DNA of 64,000 bases from Stomoxys calcitrans (lineage: Eukaryota; Arthropoda; Insecta; Diptera; Muscidae). The first letter of the stretch is position 1. Each line of letters starts with the position of its first letter. Shown here in pieces: positions 34,430 to 46,686 of this stretch. A model generated the notes under the pieces. That model was not told the origin of the DNA and did no database searches. It worked only from the letters and a program-made list of their open reading frames with translations. Location of the stretch: positions 155,163,441 to 155,227,440 of the forward strand of contig NC_081553.1 in the NCBI RefSeq assembly GCF_963082655.1, in the 5' to 3' direction. The translations under genes were made by a program, and so were the position numbers.

Positions 34430-35118
34430 AACAAGTAAAAGCGTGCTAATTTCGGCCGGGCCGAATCTTATATACCCTCCACCATGGATCGCATTTGTCG
34501 AGTTCTTTTCCCGGCATCTCTTCTTAGGCAAAAAAAGAATAAAAGAAAGGCAGCTATATCAGGTTATGAACCGATTTGAACCTCACTTGGCACAGTTGTT
34601 GAAAGTCATAATAAAATACGTCATACAAAATTTCAGGCAAATTTCTAGAAGCTCAAGATGTCAAGTCCCCAGATCGGTTTATATGACAGCTATATCAGGT
34701 TATGGGCCGATTTGAACCATTCTTGGCACAATTTTTGGATATCATAACAAAATACTTCGTGAAAAATTTCATTCCAGTCGGATAAGAACTGCGCCCTCTA
34801 GAGGCTTAAGAAATCAAGACTAAAGATGGGTTTATATGGCAGCTTTATCAAAACATGGACCGATATAACCCATTTACAATCCCAACTGACCTACACTAAT
34901 AAGAAGTATTTGTCAAAATGTCAAGCGGCTAGCTTTACTCCTTCGAAAGTTAGCGTGCTTTCCACAGACAGACGGACGGACATGGCTAGATCGACATAAA
35001 ATGTCACAACGATCAAGAATATATATACTTTATGGGGTCTCAGATGAATATTTCGAGTAGTTACAAAGAGAATGACGAAATTAGTATACGCCCATTCTAT
35101 GGTGGAGGGTATAAAAAA
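34430..35118 (-). mobile_element. DINE-1/mini-me-like element, complete copy
   Basis: 3' hairpin at left ('tttcggccgggccgaatc', about 34450-34467) and 'taccctccaccatggatcgc'. Two internal units ('aggttatgaaccgatttgaa' at 34560, 'aggttatgggccgatttgaa' at 34694). The core at right is intact: 'cagacagacggacggacatg', 'gatcaagaatatatatactt'. The 5' end is 'ctatggtggagggtataaaa'. About 690 bp. Confidence 0.75.
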
Positions 35119-35397
35119 GGTATATAATTCCTTAAATATGGAAGTATAATTTAAGGATATTTTTCTTAACACCCAATAAAACATATACCCATTTACAGAT
35201 GGAATTTGTTAAAATCAGTTTTGCTTGCTTTTTTTGGGTAAGCTAGTGCTGTCAAATGAATTGTCTGCTTATTTTCGATTTCATGGACGGCTTAGTCGGT
35301 TGGTTTTGTTACGACTTTCGGTGCGCTTCTTACAGCGGAAAGAGAAAAAACAAAAGGTAAAAAATAGTCATGTCCAGTGGAGGTGGAGGTATATAAA

Positions 35398-37846
35398 CAG
35401 CCTTCAAATAAATATGTCTCATTACTGACTGGCTTCCCTATATATGGCACAGGATTCAAAGATGACACCTTCAAACCCTAAGTTGCTGGTTAAAGCCGCT
35501 TCTGTAGGGAAGAAGATCCTCATTTTAGGAAGTGATGCTAATGCACATCACCAGATATGGAGAAGTTGGGATGTCAACGAAAGGGGTGAGCTGTTTATCG
35601 AATATATTATAAGTTGCAATCTAGCGATTTGTAATAAAGGGGATAAACTGATCTTTATTACCAGGAACAGGCGGGAAGTACTAGATATTACCTTTGTATC
35701 GGATGATATAAGCGGAAGAATATGAGATTGGGAAGTGTTGGATGACCACAGCTTCTCTGATCATCGTTATATTAGTTTAAACCCTGGAGAAAATACTGCA
35801 GGAAAAAGGCGGATTGGTAAAGGAAGTGGAGTCTGGGGGAGGATATAGACATAATGGTCAAGCGGATCACGAACAGCGACCGCCATGATGGAACCCAGAG
35901 CTGGTTGGTCTAAGGGAGGATGGCAGAAAACTCTTCAACAGAGCGAAAGCCACAAGAGCACCACACGATTAGGACATCTATAAGGCTGAACTAAGAAAAT
36001 ATGAGGGCGGGCTCTAGGCTAAGGAAGATTCTATCTTCGACACCTATTTCGGTGGGGTGTATTCAGAAGTCAGAGCATGTATGGACAATGTCTAGTGAGA
36101 AAACACTAGAACTACTCGTTGATAGACATTTCTCGGAAAATTCTCCAACGGAAAACGTGGCGCCAGAAGAGGTTGTCACTGGTATGTATTCGTCGGTGGT
36201 TATAGGCGAAATTCTGTCTAAGCCAAAAATCCTTTGGGCGTTAAGAAGTTTCGACTCCTTTAAGTAGTCAGACCCTGATGATGTACCACCGGTTGAATTA
36301 CAAGCTTTGTCTGATAGAGACTGGTTCCTTGGCTAAGGGAGATATACTCTGCTTGTATCAGAATGTCATATATACCTGTGGGATGCAGGGACACAAAGGT
36401 AATTTTCATTCCTGAAGCAGGAAAACCTTACCACACGAAGGCGAAAGATTTTCGTCCTATTAGTCTGTCATCCACATATCTTATGGCAATGATCCCTGGA
36501 GATCGCTTGTCTAGGCAGCAACATGCATATAGTAAAGGCAAGTCCACTGAAACAGCTTTTCACGACCTACCTAGAGGGTTCTCTCATTGCCAACTAAAAT
36601 ACAATGGCAGCATTTCTTGACTTTGAAGATGCTTTCAAAAATATAAAACCGACGTCAGGCATGAACAAGTTGGGGTTTCTAGGCATCAACTCTACCGTAC
36701 AAAAGATGCAAATTTACCCATAGTGCAGAGTGCAGTCTGAAGATTAGGCTCAATGATAAGGGGCCTCCTTTTTATAGACGAAAGATGCAGTAAACCTGAC
36801 GTAATAATTGGAATCTGTGGATCTAAAAAGATGGGTCAGCAGGGGAACATCTGAATGTGTACTGTGTACTGTCTCCTCTACTTTGGCATATAGCCATCAA
36901 CAATATATTATTGTCTATGGATATATATATTGCGTATGCTGATGACGTACCAATTGCGGTTAGGGGAAAGTTTTCCAGCACTCTAAGAGACATACTTCAG
37001 GAAGCTCTACGTGCAACAGCGAAATGGGCTACCGAAAGTGGTCTAAGTATAAATCCGTACAAGACAGAAGTAGTTCTTTGCATCACGGCCGCACTGAGGA
37101 CGACACCATCTGATGCACTGAATATAATGCTACATCTTATGCCTCTGGACATTGTGGCTAGATAAATTGCTGCGACCATTGCCGTGAGGCTAAGGGAGCT
37201 TTGGTCATGTGGCGTCTACGGACACTGTTTTATCCTTGATTCAATGTCCGATGTTCAAGGCAGTGAGCTTGCGAGACTAGGAACTACCTTATACATTCCA
37301 GGAAACTAGAGTCTGTGGGTATGCTTCTAGCGAGATGTAAGCTAAGTTTTCAGGACCAGGCCCGAAGGGCAACGAATGATAGATGGTCATAAAGACGGCG
37401 CTGTGAGCATTCCAAAACTTTGTGGCTTAATCTAGACATGAAGAGGTCTACCGCTTTGCTGTCATTGGCTAGAACAGACGTCTCAGTCATTGTGTCCGTC
37501 ATGACAGGTCACTGTCTAATCGGAAAACATGCTGACAGTCTGAAGTTAACCAGTATCGACATTTGCAAAAGCTGTGAGGACATCGAAGAGGAAGAGACTA
37601 TAGAACACATTTTGTGTATATATCCCGCACTGGCCGTCAGTTGGTGTTCCACTTTAGGTTTTAATTTTTTGAAAACCTGTCTGATTTAGCGGATGTGAAC
37701 ATTCGCAAGTTATTGGGCTTTTTAAAGCGATCTGGATGGTTCAATGGTAAGAGCTAGAAGGCATCTTCCTTCCTCTGTTCCTGTGGTATCGCATTGGACG
37801 AAAACGTCTAAGCGAGTCTGATGGCAGACTGCCACTTAAACCTTAG
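35398..37846 (+). mobile_element. LINE-B copy 2 (RNase H-type LINE), 5' truncated
   Basis: Plus strand. 35444-35725 gives an endonuclease segment ('ILGSDANAHHQIWRSWDVNE', 'FVSDDISGRI'). 36001-36300 is a linker. 36363-36620 gives RT ('DTKVIFIPEAGKPYHTKAKD', 'FRPISLSSTYLMAMI', 'QQHAYSKGKSTETAFHDLPR'). 36857-37165 gives 'IYIAYADDVPIAVRGKFSST' with an intact YADD box. 37420-37689 gives 'LLSLARTDVSVIVSVMTGH' and the zinc knuckle 'CKSCEDIEEEETIEHILC'. Multiple stops and frameshifts inactivate it. The 3' end is about 37846 ('gccacttaaacctta'). A SINE fragment sits at 36728. Confidence 0.75.
36728..36783 (-). mobile_element. SINE fragment inside LINE-B copy 2
   Basis: 'gagtgcagtctgaagattag', then 'gctcaatgataaggggcctc' and 'ctttttatag', the last roughly 55 bp of the SINE body. 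The rest is deleted. Confidence 0.7.
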
Positions 37847-37977
37847 GATATAAATACCAACATGTTTGTTATTAAATAACAAGAACTTTATTGAGTTTGA
37901 AATTTTGCGGCCAAGGTATACGAATATTTTTCCTGGCGAGTGTACATAATATCTAAGCAGGTTCGTTTGTTTTTCAG

Positions 37978-38312
37978 ATGCCGAATATTTAACAAAAAAG
38001 CAAAAATAATGGAAAACAAAATTGATTTTTTAACTTCTGTAATTCTAACACTAATGATGGTTCCGATAGTTTATCAGTTACAAATAAATTGGAAGACAAG
38101 TGGCGATATATATAAAACAAAACCTTCAAATATAAATAAATTTGATGCCAACACTGATACATTGGATACGTTGTCTGCTCGACTATCTTCAATTACTCTT
38201 CTGAAGTATTCATCATACAGGGATGTGTCCATACTACATTTCCTTATACCCCCTGATACACGCCGTGTCCTTTTCACATTCAAAGCTACAGAGCAATCAA
38301 GTAGTATCCTTA
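37978..38312 (+). CDS. TMEM8/PGAP6-like protein, first coding exon (CDS from 38009)
   Basis: Host gene exon. A pyrimidine-rich acceptor ('gtttgtttttcag', ending 37977) precedes 31 nt of 5' leader and the start ATG at 38009. The frame runs 101 codons plus one base to the donor 'ctta|gtgagt' at 38312. Residues about 8-23 ('LTSVILTLMMVPIVYQ') form a signal peptide or membrane anchor. Residues 68-86 ('SSYRDVSILHFLIPPDTRR') and 'FTFKA' match my knowledge of the N-terminal extracellular region of TMEM8-family proteins. Human PGAP6/TMEM8A is a GPI-anchor-acting phospholipase A2-like membrane protein. I infer a homologous membrane or secreted product. A continued frame to 38353 exists but does not join exon 2 in phase. 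LINE-B copy 2 ends about 130 bp upstream. Promoter and any upstream exon are not identified. Confidence 0.75.
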
Positions 38313-38392
38313 GTGAGTACCTTTCTTTCTATAAATATACTGATATTGTAAGTTAATAAAGGTGAGCCAACTAAATACCAATCCATTTCTAG

Positions 38393-38504
38393 AATCTAAA
38401 TGCGTGCCTCGAAATGTAAATTTGCACCTGAAGGCTAGAAGCTTCCCCGTGATTAGTCCTGAAAATATAACATTCCCGAAGAGTTTCCTTAATAATAAAC
38501 AGAG
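38393..38504 (+). CDS. TMEM8/PGAP6-like protein, second coding exon
   Basis: Exon of 112 nt between acceptor 'ccatttctag' (ending 38392) and donor 'cagag|gtaagt'. The upstream intron is 80 nt, typical of flies. Two leading bases complete the codon split in exon 1 (A+AA, Lys), then 36 open codons beginning 'SKCVPRNVNLHLKARSF' and continuing 'PVISPENITFPKSFLNNKQ', then two bases left over. The other two frames contain stops early. The 'PVISPxxxTFP' pattern corresponds to the 'PPVINP..' segment of TMEM8 proteins, as expected after exon 1. No frameshift or stop is seen. Confidence 0.75.
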
Positions 38505-39176
38505 GTAAGTCCCAATGAAAGAGTAAGAATTGGTTGTTTTTTAGTATTTTATTCCATAAATTTAACCAAAAACCCCAATAATTCATTAATTTGCGAGTAC
38601 TGACAAAACGATAATTCAGATTGAAAAAAAATTTATGAAAAAAAACGAATTGAGATATTTTTATAATACTTTTTGAATTTCGCAGGAAAAAGTGTCCTTA
38701 AAAGTTAAAAAAAAAAACATTTGTCCGAATTTTCCATGCGTTCAGAGTACATGTGATGTAAAAAAGGGGGCTTTGCGATTTGAGAACACCAAACAAGTTT
38801 CTGATAGTTTAATAATTTATTGATAAAAAAGGTCTATTTTGTACCACATATAACAACACTTTATGTTTACATACGTTGTGCAAATGTTACTTTAGACACT
38901 TCTTCAATATGACCTCTTACAAAACAAAACGAATAAGTTAAGGCATAAGCTACTTTTTTTCAATAGAAACTGTACAATGATAATATTTTTTTCACCAAAA
39001 ATTAAAAAAAAACTTTTTATATATTTTGACTTCCAAACTGTATAATTTTTACTTGGATAATCGGATTTGGACATTCTTCTTCATTCATTCGACAATGTCA
39101 TTGTTACAAATCCAATTCGAAGCACATATACCTTCGTAAATGGCAAAATGGCAAGCCTGTTTCGGCCAAAACTACT

Positions 39177-39412
39177 ACAAGTAAAAGCGTGCTAAGTTCG
39201 GGCGGGCCGAATCATGGGAACCTACCACCATAGATTCTGCTAAGATATGGGAGCTATATCTGGTTATAGACCGATTTGGACCGTACTTGGCACAATTTCA
39301 GCCAAATCGGTAAACATCGCGGCTTTTAAAGGCTCACAAGTTACGGACGGACATGGCTAGATCGACTCAGGGAATCGAAACGATTAAGAATTTATATACT
39401 TTATGGGGTTCC
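39177..39412 (-). mobile_element. DINE-1/mini-me-like element, internally deleted
   Basis: Hairpin end 'gttcgggcgggccgaatc' and 'aacctaccaccatagattct', one internal unit, then the core region ('acggacggacatggctagat', 'atttatatactttatggggt'). It stops before the 5' terminus. Confidence 0.65.
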
Positions 39413-39534
39413 ACACCCAGAAAACAGATTTGTTGCCACAACCAATTTTTTGCCAACCGAAACTTTGCTTTTGTGACAACCAACGTAGGTGTTGAGGTTA
39501 TTGGCTACTTTATGTCAAGCTACCAAAAATAACA

Positions 39535-39845
39535 AATAAAAGGGCATGGTAAGTTCGGCCGGGCCGAATCTTGGAACCCACCACCATGGATTCTTTATGC
39601 CTACAACTAAATTTATAAAAAATAAATTTAGTTGTAGGTCATAATTTTATTCTACATACCAAATTTTTGTCAAACCAGTAAAATTAAAGCTATATCAGAT
39701 TGTAGACCGATTTGAACCGTACTTGACACAGTTTTTGGAAGCCATAGCACAACAGTACATGCAGATGTCAGCCAAATCGGACAAAAATTGCGGTTTGTAA
39801 TGGCTCAAGAAATCAAATCGGGCGATCGGTTTATATGGGAGCCAA
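39535..39845 (-). mobile_element. DINE-1/mini-me-like element, 5' truncated
   Basis: 'gtaagttcggccgggccgaa' hairpin, 'aacccaccaccatggattct', and about two internal units ('tgtagaccgatttgaaccgt', 'gatcggtttatatgggagcc'). The core is absent. The inverted 'aataaatttagttgtagg' / 'cctacaactaaattta' near 39600-39640 is a small hairpin. Confidence 0.65.
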
Positions 39846-40860
39846 GGACGTAGCCAGGATTTATTTTTGGGGGGGCCCACCCACATTTTTTCAAAATCAA
39901 AAATTGCCAATATTTTTCTGTTACTATAAGGCAAACAATTTTTTTTTTTTTTTTGAAAATTGTGGTCGCTTTTAGGTGCAGCAACCATTGTTGGTGACAT
40001 TTGGTTTAAGTCGGAGCTGAATTTTGTAATGATTCCCAACCCATAATTTATAGCTTCAGTATTTTGATGAAATTTTTTCATTTGCGCTCATCTACAAGTT
40101 ATTGTTTGTGCCGGTCAATTGGTTTTAAATTACTTTTATTTTCAAAAAATTTTACGCAAACAAACTGAAATCATTAAGCAATTGTTAAATAATTGTTAAA
40201 TATTTCAAAAAATACATTCTACATTCTGCTTTCTTTCTTTCTTTGTTCACTAATTGATATCAAATGAAATGAAAAAATATAAAACTTTCTCTCGAAAGAT
40301 AAAAGTCAGATGACTATGTTATTTTAACACATTTCCTCATTTAAGGTTGGTATTAAGATCGTGTTGCACGGCGAAAATTAATATTTTTTTGTAATAAAAG
40401 TTTTATGTTATCAATGATATAAAAAAAAAAAAAAAATCGTAAAACATGGGTATTTCACTGTGTCACAGTGAAATAAGGAAATCACTACTCGCAAAATCTT
40501 TTCATCATAAAAAAAATTTTCTTGGAAAAAAAAAACCAAAAATTCAAAAGTTAAATTTTAAAATGTTTTAAATAATAATTCACTAAGCTCAAATCTACGG
40601 TCAAAGCCAACAGAACCAAAAAATTTCTACAAGAATTTTCGTCCCTTAATCACAATGAGTTCCGTATCAATTGCTTTAAATACTATATTGTGAATTATGG
40701 AATTCCAAGTTAAAAATTACTTAAATTAATATTAAATGTTTCATTTGAAATAATTATTTTAAAATGTAAATTAATCTGGGTGATCATTTTGGGTTTTGAA
40801 ATTGTGTTTCCGAGTACTTAAAATTTTTCATTGCATTGATATACATTATCAATGAAATAG

Positions 40861-42210
40861 TTTAGGTTAGGGTGAAAAGAAGGTGCAAATATTAATTAGC
40901 CCCATGCCACTATGGACATACACCTAAGCCTGTAATTGGCATGTTGTGCGCTCTAAAAACTATGAAGTAACCTCTTAAAAGAAAATTTTAAATTAGGAAA
41001 TCCGTGCTACTTACGAAATCCTTAATTGTTTTCAATACCACTCCCCTAAGTGGGTTCATGACTGGTATTGCGTCGTAAACCTCTTCCCTTCCTTCCAGGT
41101 TTCCTATCGTCGCCTCGATTATACCGCGATGTTATGAGCTGCTCCCATCCTCAATCCATTCTCCCGTCGCCTTAAGTCTTATTGCCGCAGCGGCTGCCTC
41201 ACACTTAATCTGTATGTCAATGGGTCGGATATCTAGAATAGTCTCCAGTGCCCTAGTGGGCATGGTCCTCATCGCTCCGCCTATGCCAAGAGGTTCTGTG
41301 AACCTGTTGTATGGTCCCTATGTTACACTTTTTCTCCATAGCAGTCCACCAAACTACTGAGGCGTAAGTAAATATTGGTCTAATCACGCTCCTGTAGAGC
41401 CAGTGGACTATCCTCGGATTCAGGCCCCATTTCGAGCCTTCGGCCCGTCTATATAGTGCCCAACATCTGTGAGCCTTCTCAGTACGCTCCTGAATATGAC
41501 ACTTCCAATTCAGTTTCCTGTCCAAGATCACATCTAAGTATTAGACCTTGTCAGATATCGAAATCTTCTTATTGAGGAAACGTGGTGCGTTAAATTGGCC
41601 CACCTTCGTCTTCCTCGTGTACAGGCATATTTCAGTCTTCTCTGGGTTAACATTGAGACCTCTGGGTCCAGCCCAGTCATATGCCATATGCAAGACCCTT
41701 TCGGATCCTTACCCATTAGAAGTATTATAACATCGTCTGCGTAGCAGACGGGTTGAAATCCCTCCTCAGCCAGCATCCGTAATAGGTCATTTATGGTGGT
41801 CACCCATAGAAGTGGTGATAAAATGCCCCCCTATGGCGTGTGCTGTGTCACTTTCTCCCATATATTTATGCCATGGGATACACAATTTATCCACCTGTTG
41901 CTTATCATATGGTTTATCCAGTCCCCAAGGACCGGGTCCACCCGGTACTGGTCTAAGGATTGGATCAGTGTGTCGGTCCGCACGTTGTTAAAAGCCCCCT
42001 CGATGTCGATGCATACCGCCAGTGTGTACGTTTTGGCATCGAAGGATTCTTCTTTATGCACAACATCGTGCAGGGCAGACTCCACCAACCTTCCCTTGAC
42101 AAAGGCATGCTATTTGTATTTGAGTAGTTCGCTGCATGTCCTACTCTTTATCATGGTGTCCACAATACGTCCCATGGATTTGAGTAGGAGGGACGTTAGG
42201 CTTATGGGTC
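40861..42210 (-). mobile_element. LINE-A copy 3, RT to 3' end
   Basis: The 3' tail at left (40861-41040, 'ccccatgccactatggacat') is shared with copies 1 and 2. RT pieces on the minus strand: 42088-41831 ('AVCIDIEGAFNNVRTDTLIQ'), 41803-41534 ('CYADDVIILLMGKDP', with an intact YADD), 41531-41253 ('LDRKLNWKCHIQERTEKAHR', 'YASVVWWTAMEKKCNIGTIQ'). The zinc-knuckle and RNase H part is deleted. Frames are broken. The right end joins an RTE fragment at about 42211. Confidence 0.75.
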
Positions 42211-42500
42211 TGTAAGCAGTTTAGAAACAAGGTCACCTCTTGACAGACGAAGATTACACTATACAAGACACTGATACTACCCGTGTTGCTACATGGTTCT
42301 GAAGCTGGGTACTTGTGAAAGCAGATGAGGCAGTGCTTTGAGTATTAGAGAGAAATAGGCGACGTACGAACCACAAGCTGAATGACAAAGATAGCATAGT
42401 TACACACATCAAAATACAACAGCTGCGTTGGCTAGGTCATATTGTCAGAGTGGATGAAGAAGCTCCAGCAAAGAAGTCTCTTGAAGGCAAACACGGTGGT
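42211..42500 (+). mobile_element. RTE-type LINE fragment (RT C-terminus)
   Basis: 'cagtttagaaacaaggtcac', 'actgatactacccgtgttgc', 'gaagctgggtacttgtgaaa', 'gcgttggctaggtcatattg', 'ccagcaaagaagtctcttga', matching the 3' coding part of the RTE at 5510-5760 and the copy at 51590-52008. Broken. Confidence 0.7.
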
Positions 42501-42954
42501 CTATCATAGCCGTAACGTAATATTAAAAAGAATATACTAATGGCAAAAATCGTACTTCTTTTGATGGCAGGAGCGATTTTACGCCAAAATTATTAAATCC
42601 TACTTTCTTCGCTTAACGGTCATAAAATATTAAGAAAATATTTTTTTTTTTTTTTGTTGTAGGGGCTTAGGAAATAAAGAGTCGTTATTTTTTCAAAAAT
42701 TTTTAAAATTCAAACTATTATAAAAATTGCTACGTCACTAAATTATGAATACATAAAATTTCATCAAAATCGGACAACGGAATCGAGGATCAGGCGTAAA
42801 GGGTAAAAATGTTGTCTTTAAAAATATTTATTGAAATTTTTCTTAGAAAAATTTTATGAAATAATATCTAGGTTAGGTTGTCGTTTGTTTAGAAAAAAAT
42901 TGCATTAAAGTTTTGTTCTTACTAAGATCATCATTTTTTGGGTGGCTCGCGCAA

Positions 42955-43445
42955 AACAAAACACTATCTGGACATTTTGGACCGGACAAAAATTGTGGTT
43001 TGTAAGGGAGCTACATCTAAATCTGAACCGAAATGGTCCATTTGCAATCCCCAACGACCTACATCGATATAAAGCATCTGTGTAAAATTTCAATCGACCA
43101 GCTTTACGCGTTCGACTTCTATCGTGATTTCGACAGACGGACGGATGGACGGCCATGGCTAGATCAACTCAGAACTTCGAGACGATCAAGAATATATATA
43201 CTTTCTGGGGTCTTACACGAATATTTCGAGGTGTTACAAACGGAATGACTAGATTAGTATAAAAATAACTCTAAGCGTGCATCGTCGTTCGGTTGCGCTT
43301 ATTCGTTCATTTTTGCTTGCTGCTGTTCTCCCTCGAGTTTTTCTCTCTCGACTTATTACGCTTTAAAATTAATTCTTTTAGTTTTGTCGGTGGTCGAGGT
43401 TGTTACAAACGGAATGACACCCATCTTATGGTGGTGGGTAAAAAA
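42955..43445 (-). mobile_element. DINE-1/mini-me-like element, 5' half, with a 145-bp insertion
   Basis: Internal unit at left, then 'cgacagacggacggatggac', 'gatcaagaatatatatactt', 'gaggtgttacaaacggaatg'. The last 23 bp (43227-43249) recur with one extra T at 43395-43418. Between them lie 145 bp not seen in other DINEs ('gcgtgcatcgtcgttcggtt', 'ctcgactt'). The normal terminus 'cttatggtggtgggta' follows. Confidence 0.65.
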
Positions 43446-43668
43446 AAGGAATTAAGCTTCGAAAATTCCCGAGCGTACTTTTTTGAAAGGATTTTTGAGC
43501 ACTACCCAGCTAATCGAATAAAGATTTAGCAACCGGAAAAAATTTTCGAAATTGTCGCTTGCAAAGAGGCTTTTGGACCATTTCAAAGAGAAATCTCTTC
43601 TCGTTCTCAAACGACAGATTTTTTTACTAGCTTCAATTCTAACCCACAATGCGAATGTCGCAATTTAA

Positions 43669-43884
43669 GGCCACTGTGGTGCACAGATATGCATGTCTCT
43701 CTATGGCGCCGAATGCCTGGGTTCAAATCCCGGCGTGGACATCAGAAAAAATTATATAGCGGTTGTTGTCCCTTACAAATGCAGGCGACATTTGTAAGAT
43801 TTCCATCCAGCCATGTTAAAACTGAAGCTAAGCGGCACGCCTTTTGGACTCGGTATAAAAAAAGAAGAAAAGGCACTCATTGGC
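43669..43884 (+). mobile_element. tRNA-derived SINE, copy 5
   Basis: Head 'ggccactgtggtgcacagat' (box A degraded), box B as 'gggttcaaatcccgg', then 'gacatcagaaaaaatt', 'gcggcacgccttttggactc', 'ggtataaaaa'. More diverged than the other copies. Confidence 0.75.
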
Positions 43885-43904
43885 GCTAAAATGACAATTT
43901 TTGA

Positions 43905-44690
43905 TGATTTCGTATTCTTTCGGAAATCGGATTTTAGTTATATATAGCCGCTATATAGACCGATCTCCGGACATAAAGTCTTGAGGCAATTAATTGGTAA
44001 TTTTTCATCCGATTTCGATAAAATTTGGCACAGTGAGTTGTGTTAGACCCTTATCCATTTCTGTGAAACGGGTTTTAGAGTGGACTATATTTGGATATAG
44101 CTGCCCTATAGGCCGACCACCCGATCTCCCGATATAGGATATTGAGGCCATAAAAGATCTATATATTATTCGAAATCGATGAAATTTCACACAGTGTGTT
44201 CTGGTGGAACCCTACACATTTCTGTCATATGTGGTCCAGATCCGACCAAATATAGCAGCCATATAGAACGATATCCCGATATAGAGTAATGAGCAAATAA
44301 AAGGAGTATTTGGCACAGCGAGTTCTGGTACCCCTCTTAACTTTTTTGTTGAATTTCGTTCAGATCGGACCATATTTGTATATAGCTATATTGAGCTCAA
44401 AAAAAAGGCGCATTTTTCATCCGATTTGGATGAAATTTGAAACAGTGCATATTGGTAACCCTCTAAACCTTTTTGTTAAATATCGTCCATATTGGGCCAT
44501 ATAGGCTATGTGGACCAGATTGGACTATTAGGTACTGAGCACATAAAGTCGAATTTCTCATCTGATTGTAACGAAATTTGTAGCAATAAAAGGAAGACCC
44601 CTACACATTATTGGCAAATGTCGTGCAGATATGACCATATTTGAATATAGCCCCAGGTTCATCCTTAAAAGGCAAATAGCAATCAAACTA
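43905..44690 (+). repeat. left arm of a long inverted repeat (DINE-type internal units)
   Basis: Array of about 150-bp degenerate units ('tttcatccgatttcgataaa', 'atttggcacagtgagttgtg', 'tatagaccgatctccgg'). Reverse-complemented, 48790-49345 matches this arm with the same outer boundary ('ttcgtattctttcggaaatc' here against 'tttcatattctttgtatata' there) and matching order. No hairpin or core end is visible on either arm. Confidence 0.6.
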
Positions 44691-45488
44691 ATGACATATT
44701 TTAGCCATTCATCAACCATTAACAACTATGGTAAGGTTTAAGTGGCAATCTGCCATCAGTCTCACTTAGACATTTTCGACCATTGTGATACCACAGAAAC
44801 AGAAGAAGGAAGATGCCTTCTAGTTCATACCGTTGAACCATTCAGATCGCTTTAAAAAGCGCAATAACTTGCGAATGTTCACATCCGCTAAATCAGACAG
44901 GTTCCCAAAGAAATGAATGACCTGTCATGACGGACACAATAACTGAGACGTCTGTTCTAGCCAGTGACAGCAAAGGAGTAGACCTCTTCATGTCTGGATT
45001 AGGCCACATAACTTTGGAATGCTCACAATCCCCTCTTTATGAGTATCTATCATTGGTTGTCCTTCGGGCCTGGTCCTGAAAAGTTAGCTTACATGTCGCA
45101 TATCCACAGATTCCAGTATCTCTGGAATGCGTAGGGTAGTTTCTAGTCTCGCAACCTCGTCCGTTTTACAATTCCCTGGGATATCTCTGTGGCCCGGAAC
45201 GTAGAACAGGTGCATTTTGAACAGTTCAGCCATCTCCTTGAGAGATCTGCGCCAGTCTAGTAACTTCTGTTACTAGAGATTTCGTAGTTCCAATCGGTTC
45301 TATCAGGAACAGTGGTACATTGCTCCCTATCAAACGGCAGATCAGGTAGGGTGTAATCCAACTGCCTGAAACATCAGATATCGTATCAAGGATAGCACAG
45401 TGTCCGTAGCCTCCACATGACCAATGAGAAGACTCCCTTAATTACATGGCAGTGGTCGCTGCAATTTGGGTAGCCACAATTCAGTGCA

Positions 45489-46640
45489 TCAGAAGGTGTC
45501 GTCATCAGTGCGGCTGTCAGGCAGAAACAAGACATCCTTTGGATCCGGTTGAGTATTAAACCGCCCAAATATTTTGTATATATTTTTTGTTGAATGAACT
45601 AATTCTATCTTGCACAGATCACTTTCGGTAGCCCATTTCGCTGTTGCACGTAGAGCTTCCTGAAGTATATCTCTTAGAGTGCTGGACAACTTTCCCCTAA
45701 CCGCAATTGCCACGTCATCAGCATACGCGACCACTTTTACAACTTTTTCTTCCAGAGACAATAATATATTGTTAATGGTTATATTCCAAAGAAGAGGAGA
45801 CAGTACACCTCTTAGAGGTGTTCATCTGCTGACCCATCCTTTGATATCCACAGATCCCAAGCAGGTCGTAATGTATCTTTTAGTAAGTAAGTTATTAATA
45901 AACTTTCTTACAATAGAATTGATGACAGGAAACTCCGGTTTTACATTATTGAAAGCACCTTCAATGTCAAGAAATGTTGCCATTGTATATTCCTTGACAA
46001 TGAGAGAACCCTCTATGTAGCCGACTAGATCATGAGGAGCTGTTTCAGTGGATTTGGCTTTACTATATGCATGCTCCTGCCGTGACCGGCGATCTCTAGG
46101 GATCTTTGCCCTAAGATATGACTTTCAAGAGTCTTCAGCATAAAGGATGACAGACTAATACGACGAAAATCTTTCGCCTTCGTGTGATAGGGTTTTCCTG
46201 CTTTCGGAATGAAAATGACCTTCATGTCCCTCCATCGCACAGGTATAAATGATATTCTTATACAAGCAGATTATAACTCTCTAAGCCATGGAACCGGTCA
46301 ATCAGTCACAGCTTGTAATTCAACTGGTAATATATCATCAGGGCCTGGCGACTTAAAGGAGTCCAAACTTCTTATCGCCCAAAGTATTTTCGGCTCAGAC
46401 ACAGCTTTCCTAATAGCCTCCGACGAATACATACCAGTGACAACCTCTTCTGACGCCACGTTGTCCATTGGAGAATTTCACGGGAAATATGTATCAACGA
46501 GTAGTTCTAGTGTTTCCTCGCTAGACATTGTCCATACATTCTCTGACTTCTGGATATACCCCACCATAATAGGTCTCGAGGACAGAGCTTTCCTTAGTCT
46601 AGAGGCCTCAGATGTATCCTCCACGGAGCTGCAGAATTCT
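45489..46640 (-). pseudogene. LINE-B copy 3 reverse transcriptase, frameshifted
   Basis: 46360-46310 encodes 'SPGPDDILPVELQAV'-like sequence. 46240-46025 gives 'RWRDMKVIFIPKAGKPYHTK' and 'AKDFRRISLSSFMLKTLESH'. Around 46010-45880 is the 'EGAFNNVKPEFPVINSIVRK'-type block. 45761-45489 gives 'VVAYADDVAIAVRGKLSSTL' with an intact YADD box and 'QEALRATAKWATESDL'. Frameshifts separate the blocks. Confidence 0.7.
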
Positions 46641-46686
46641 ACTCAAGATTTTTTCTGAGCCTTTCTCAGCTCGCCCTTATATTTTT

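Noticed and set aside
38313..38359. Extension of the first coding exon to a donor-like 'gtaagt' at 38348
   Set aside because: That donor ends in phase 0 and would read exon 2 into an early stop. The 'gtgagt' at 38313 gives the correct phase and an 80-nt intron.
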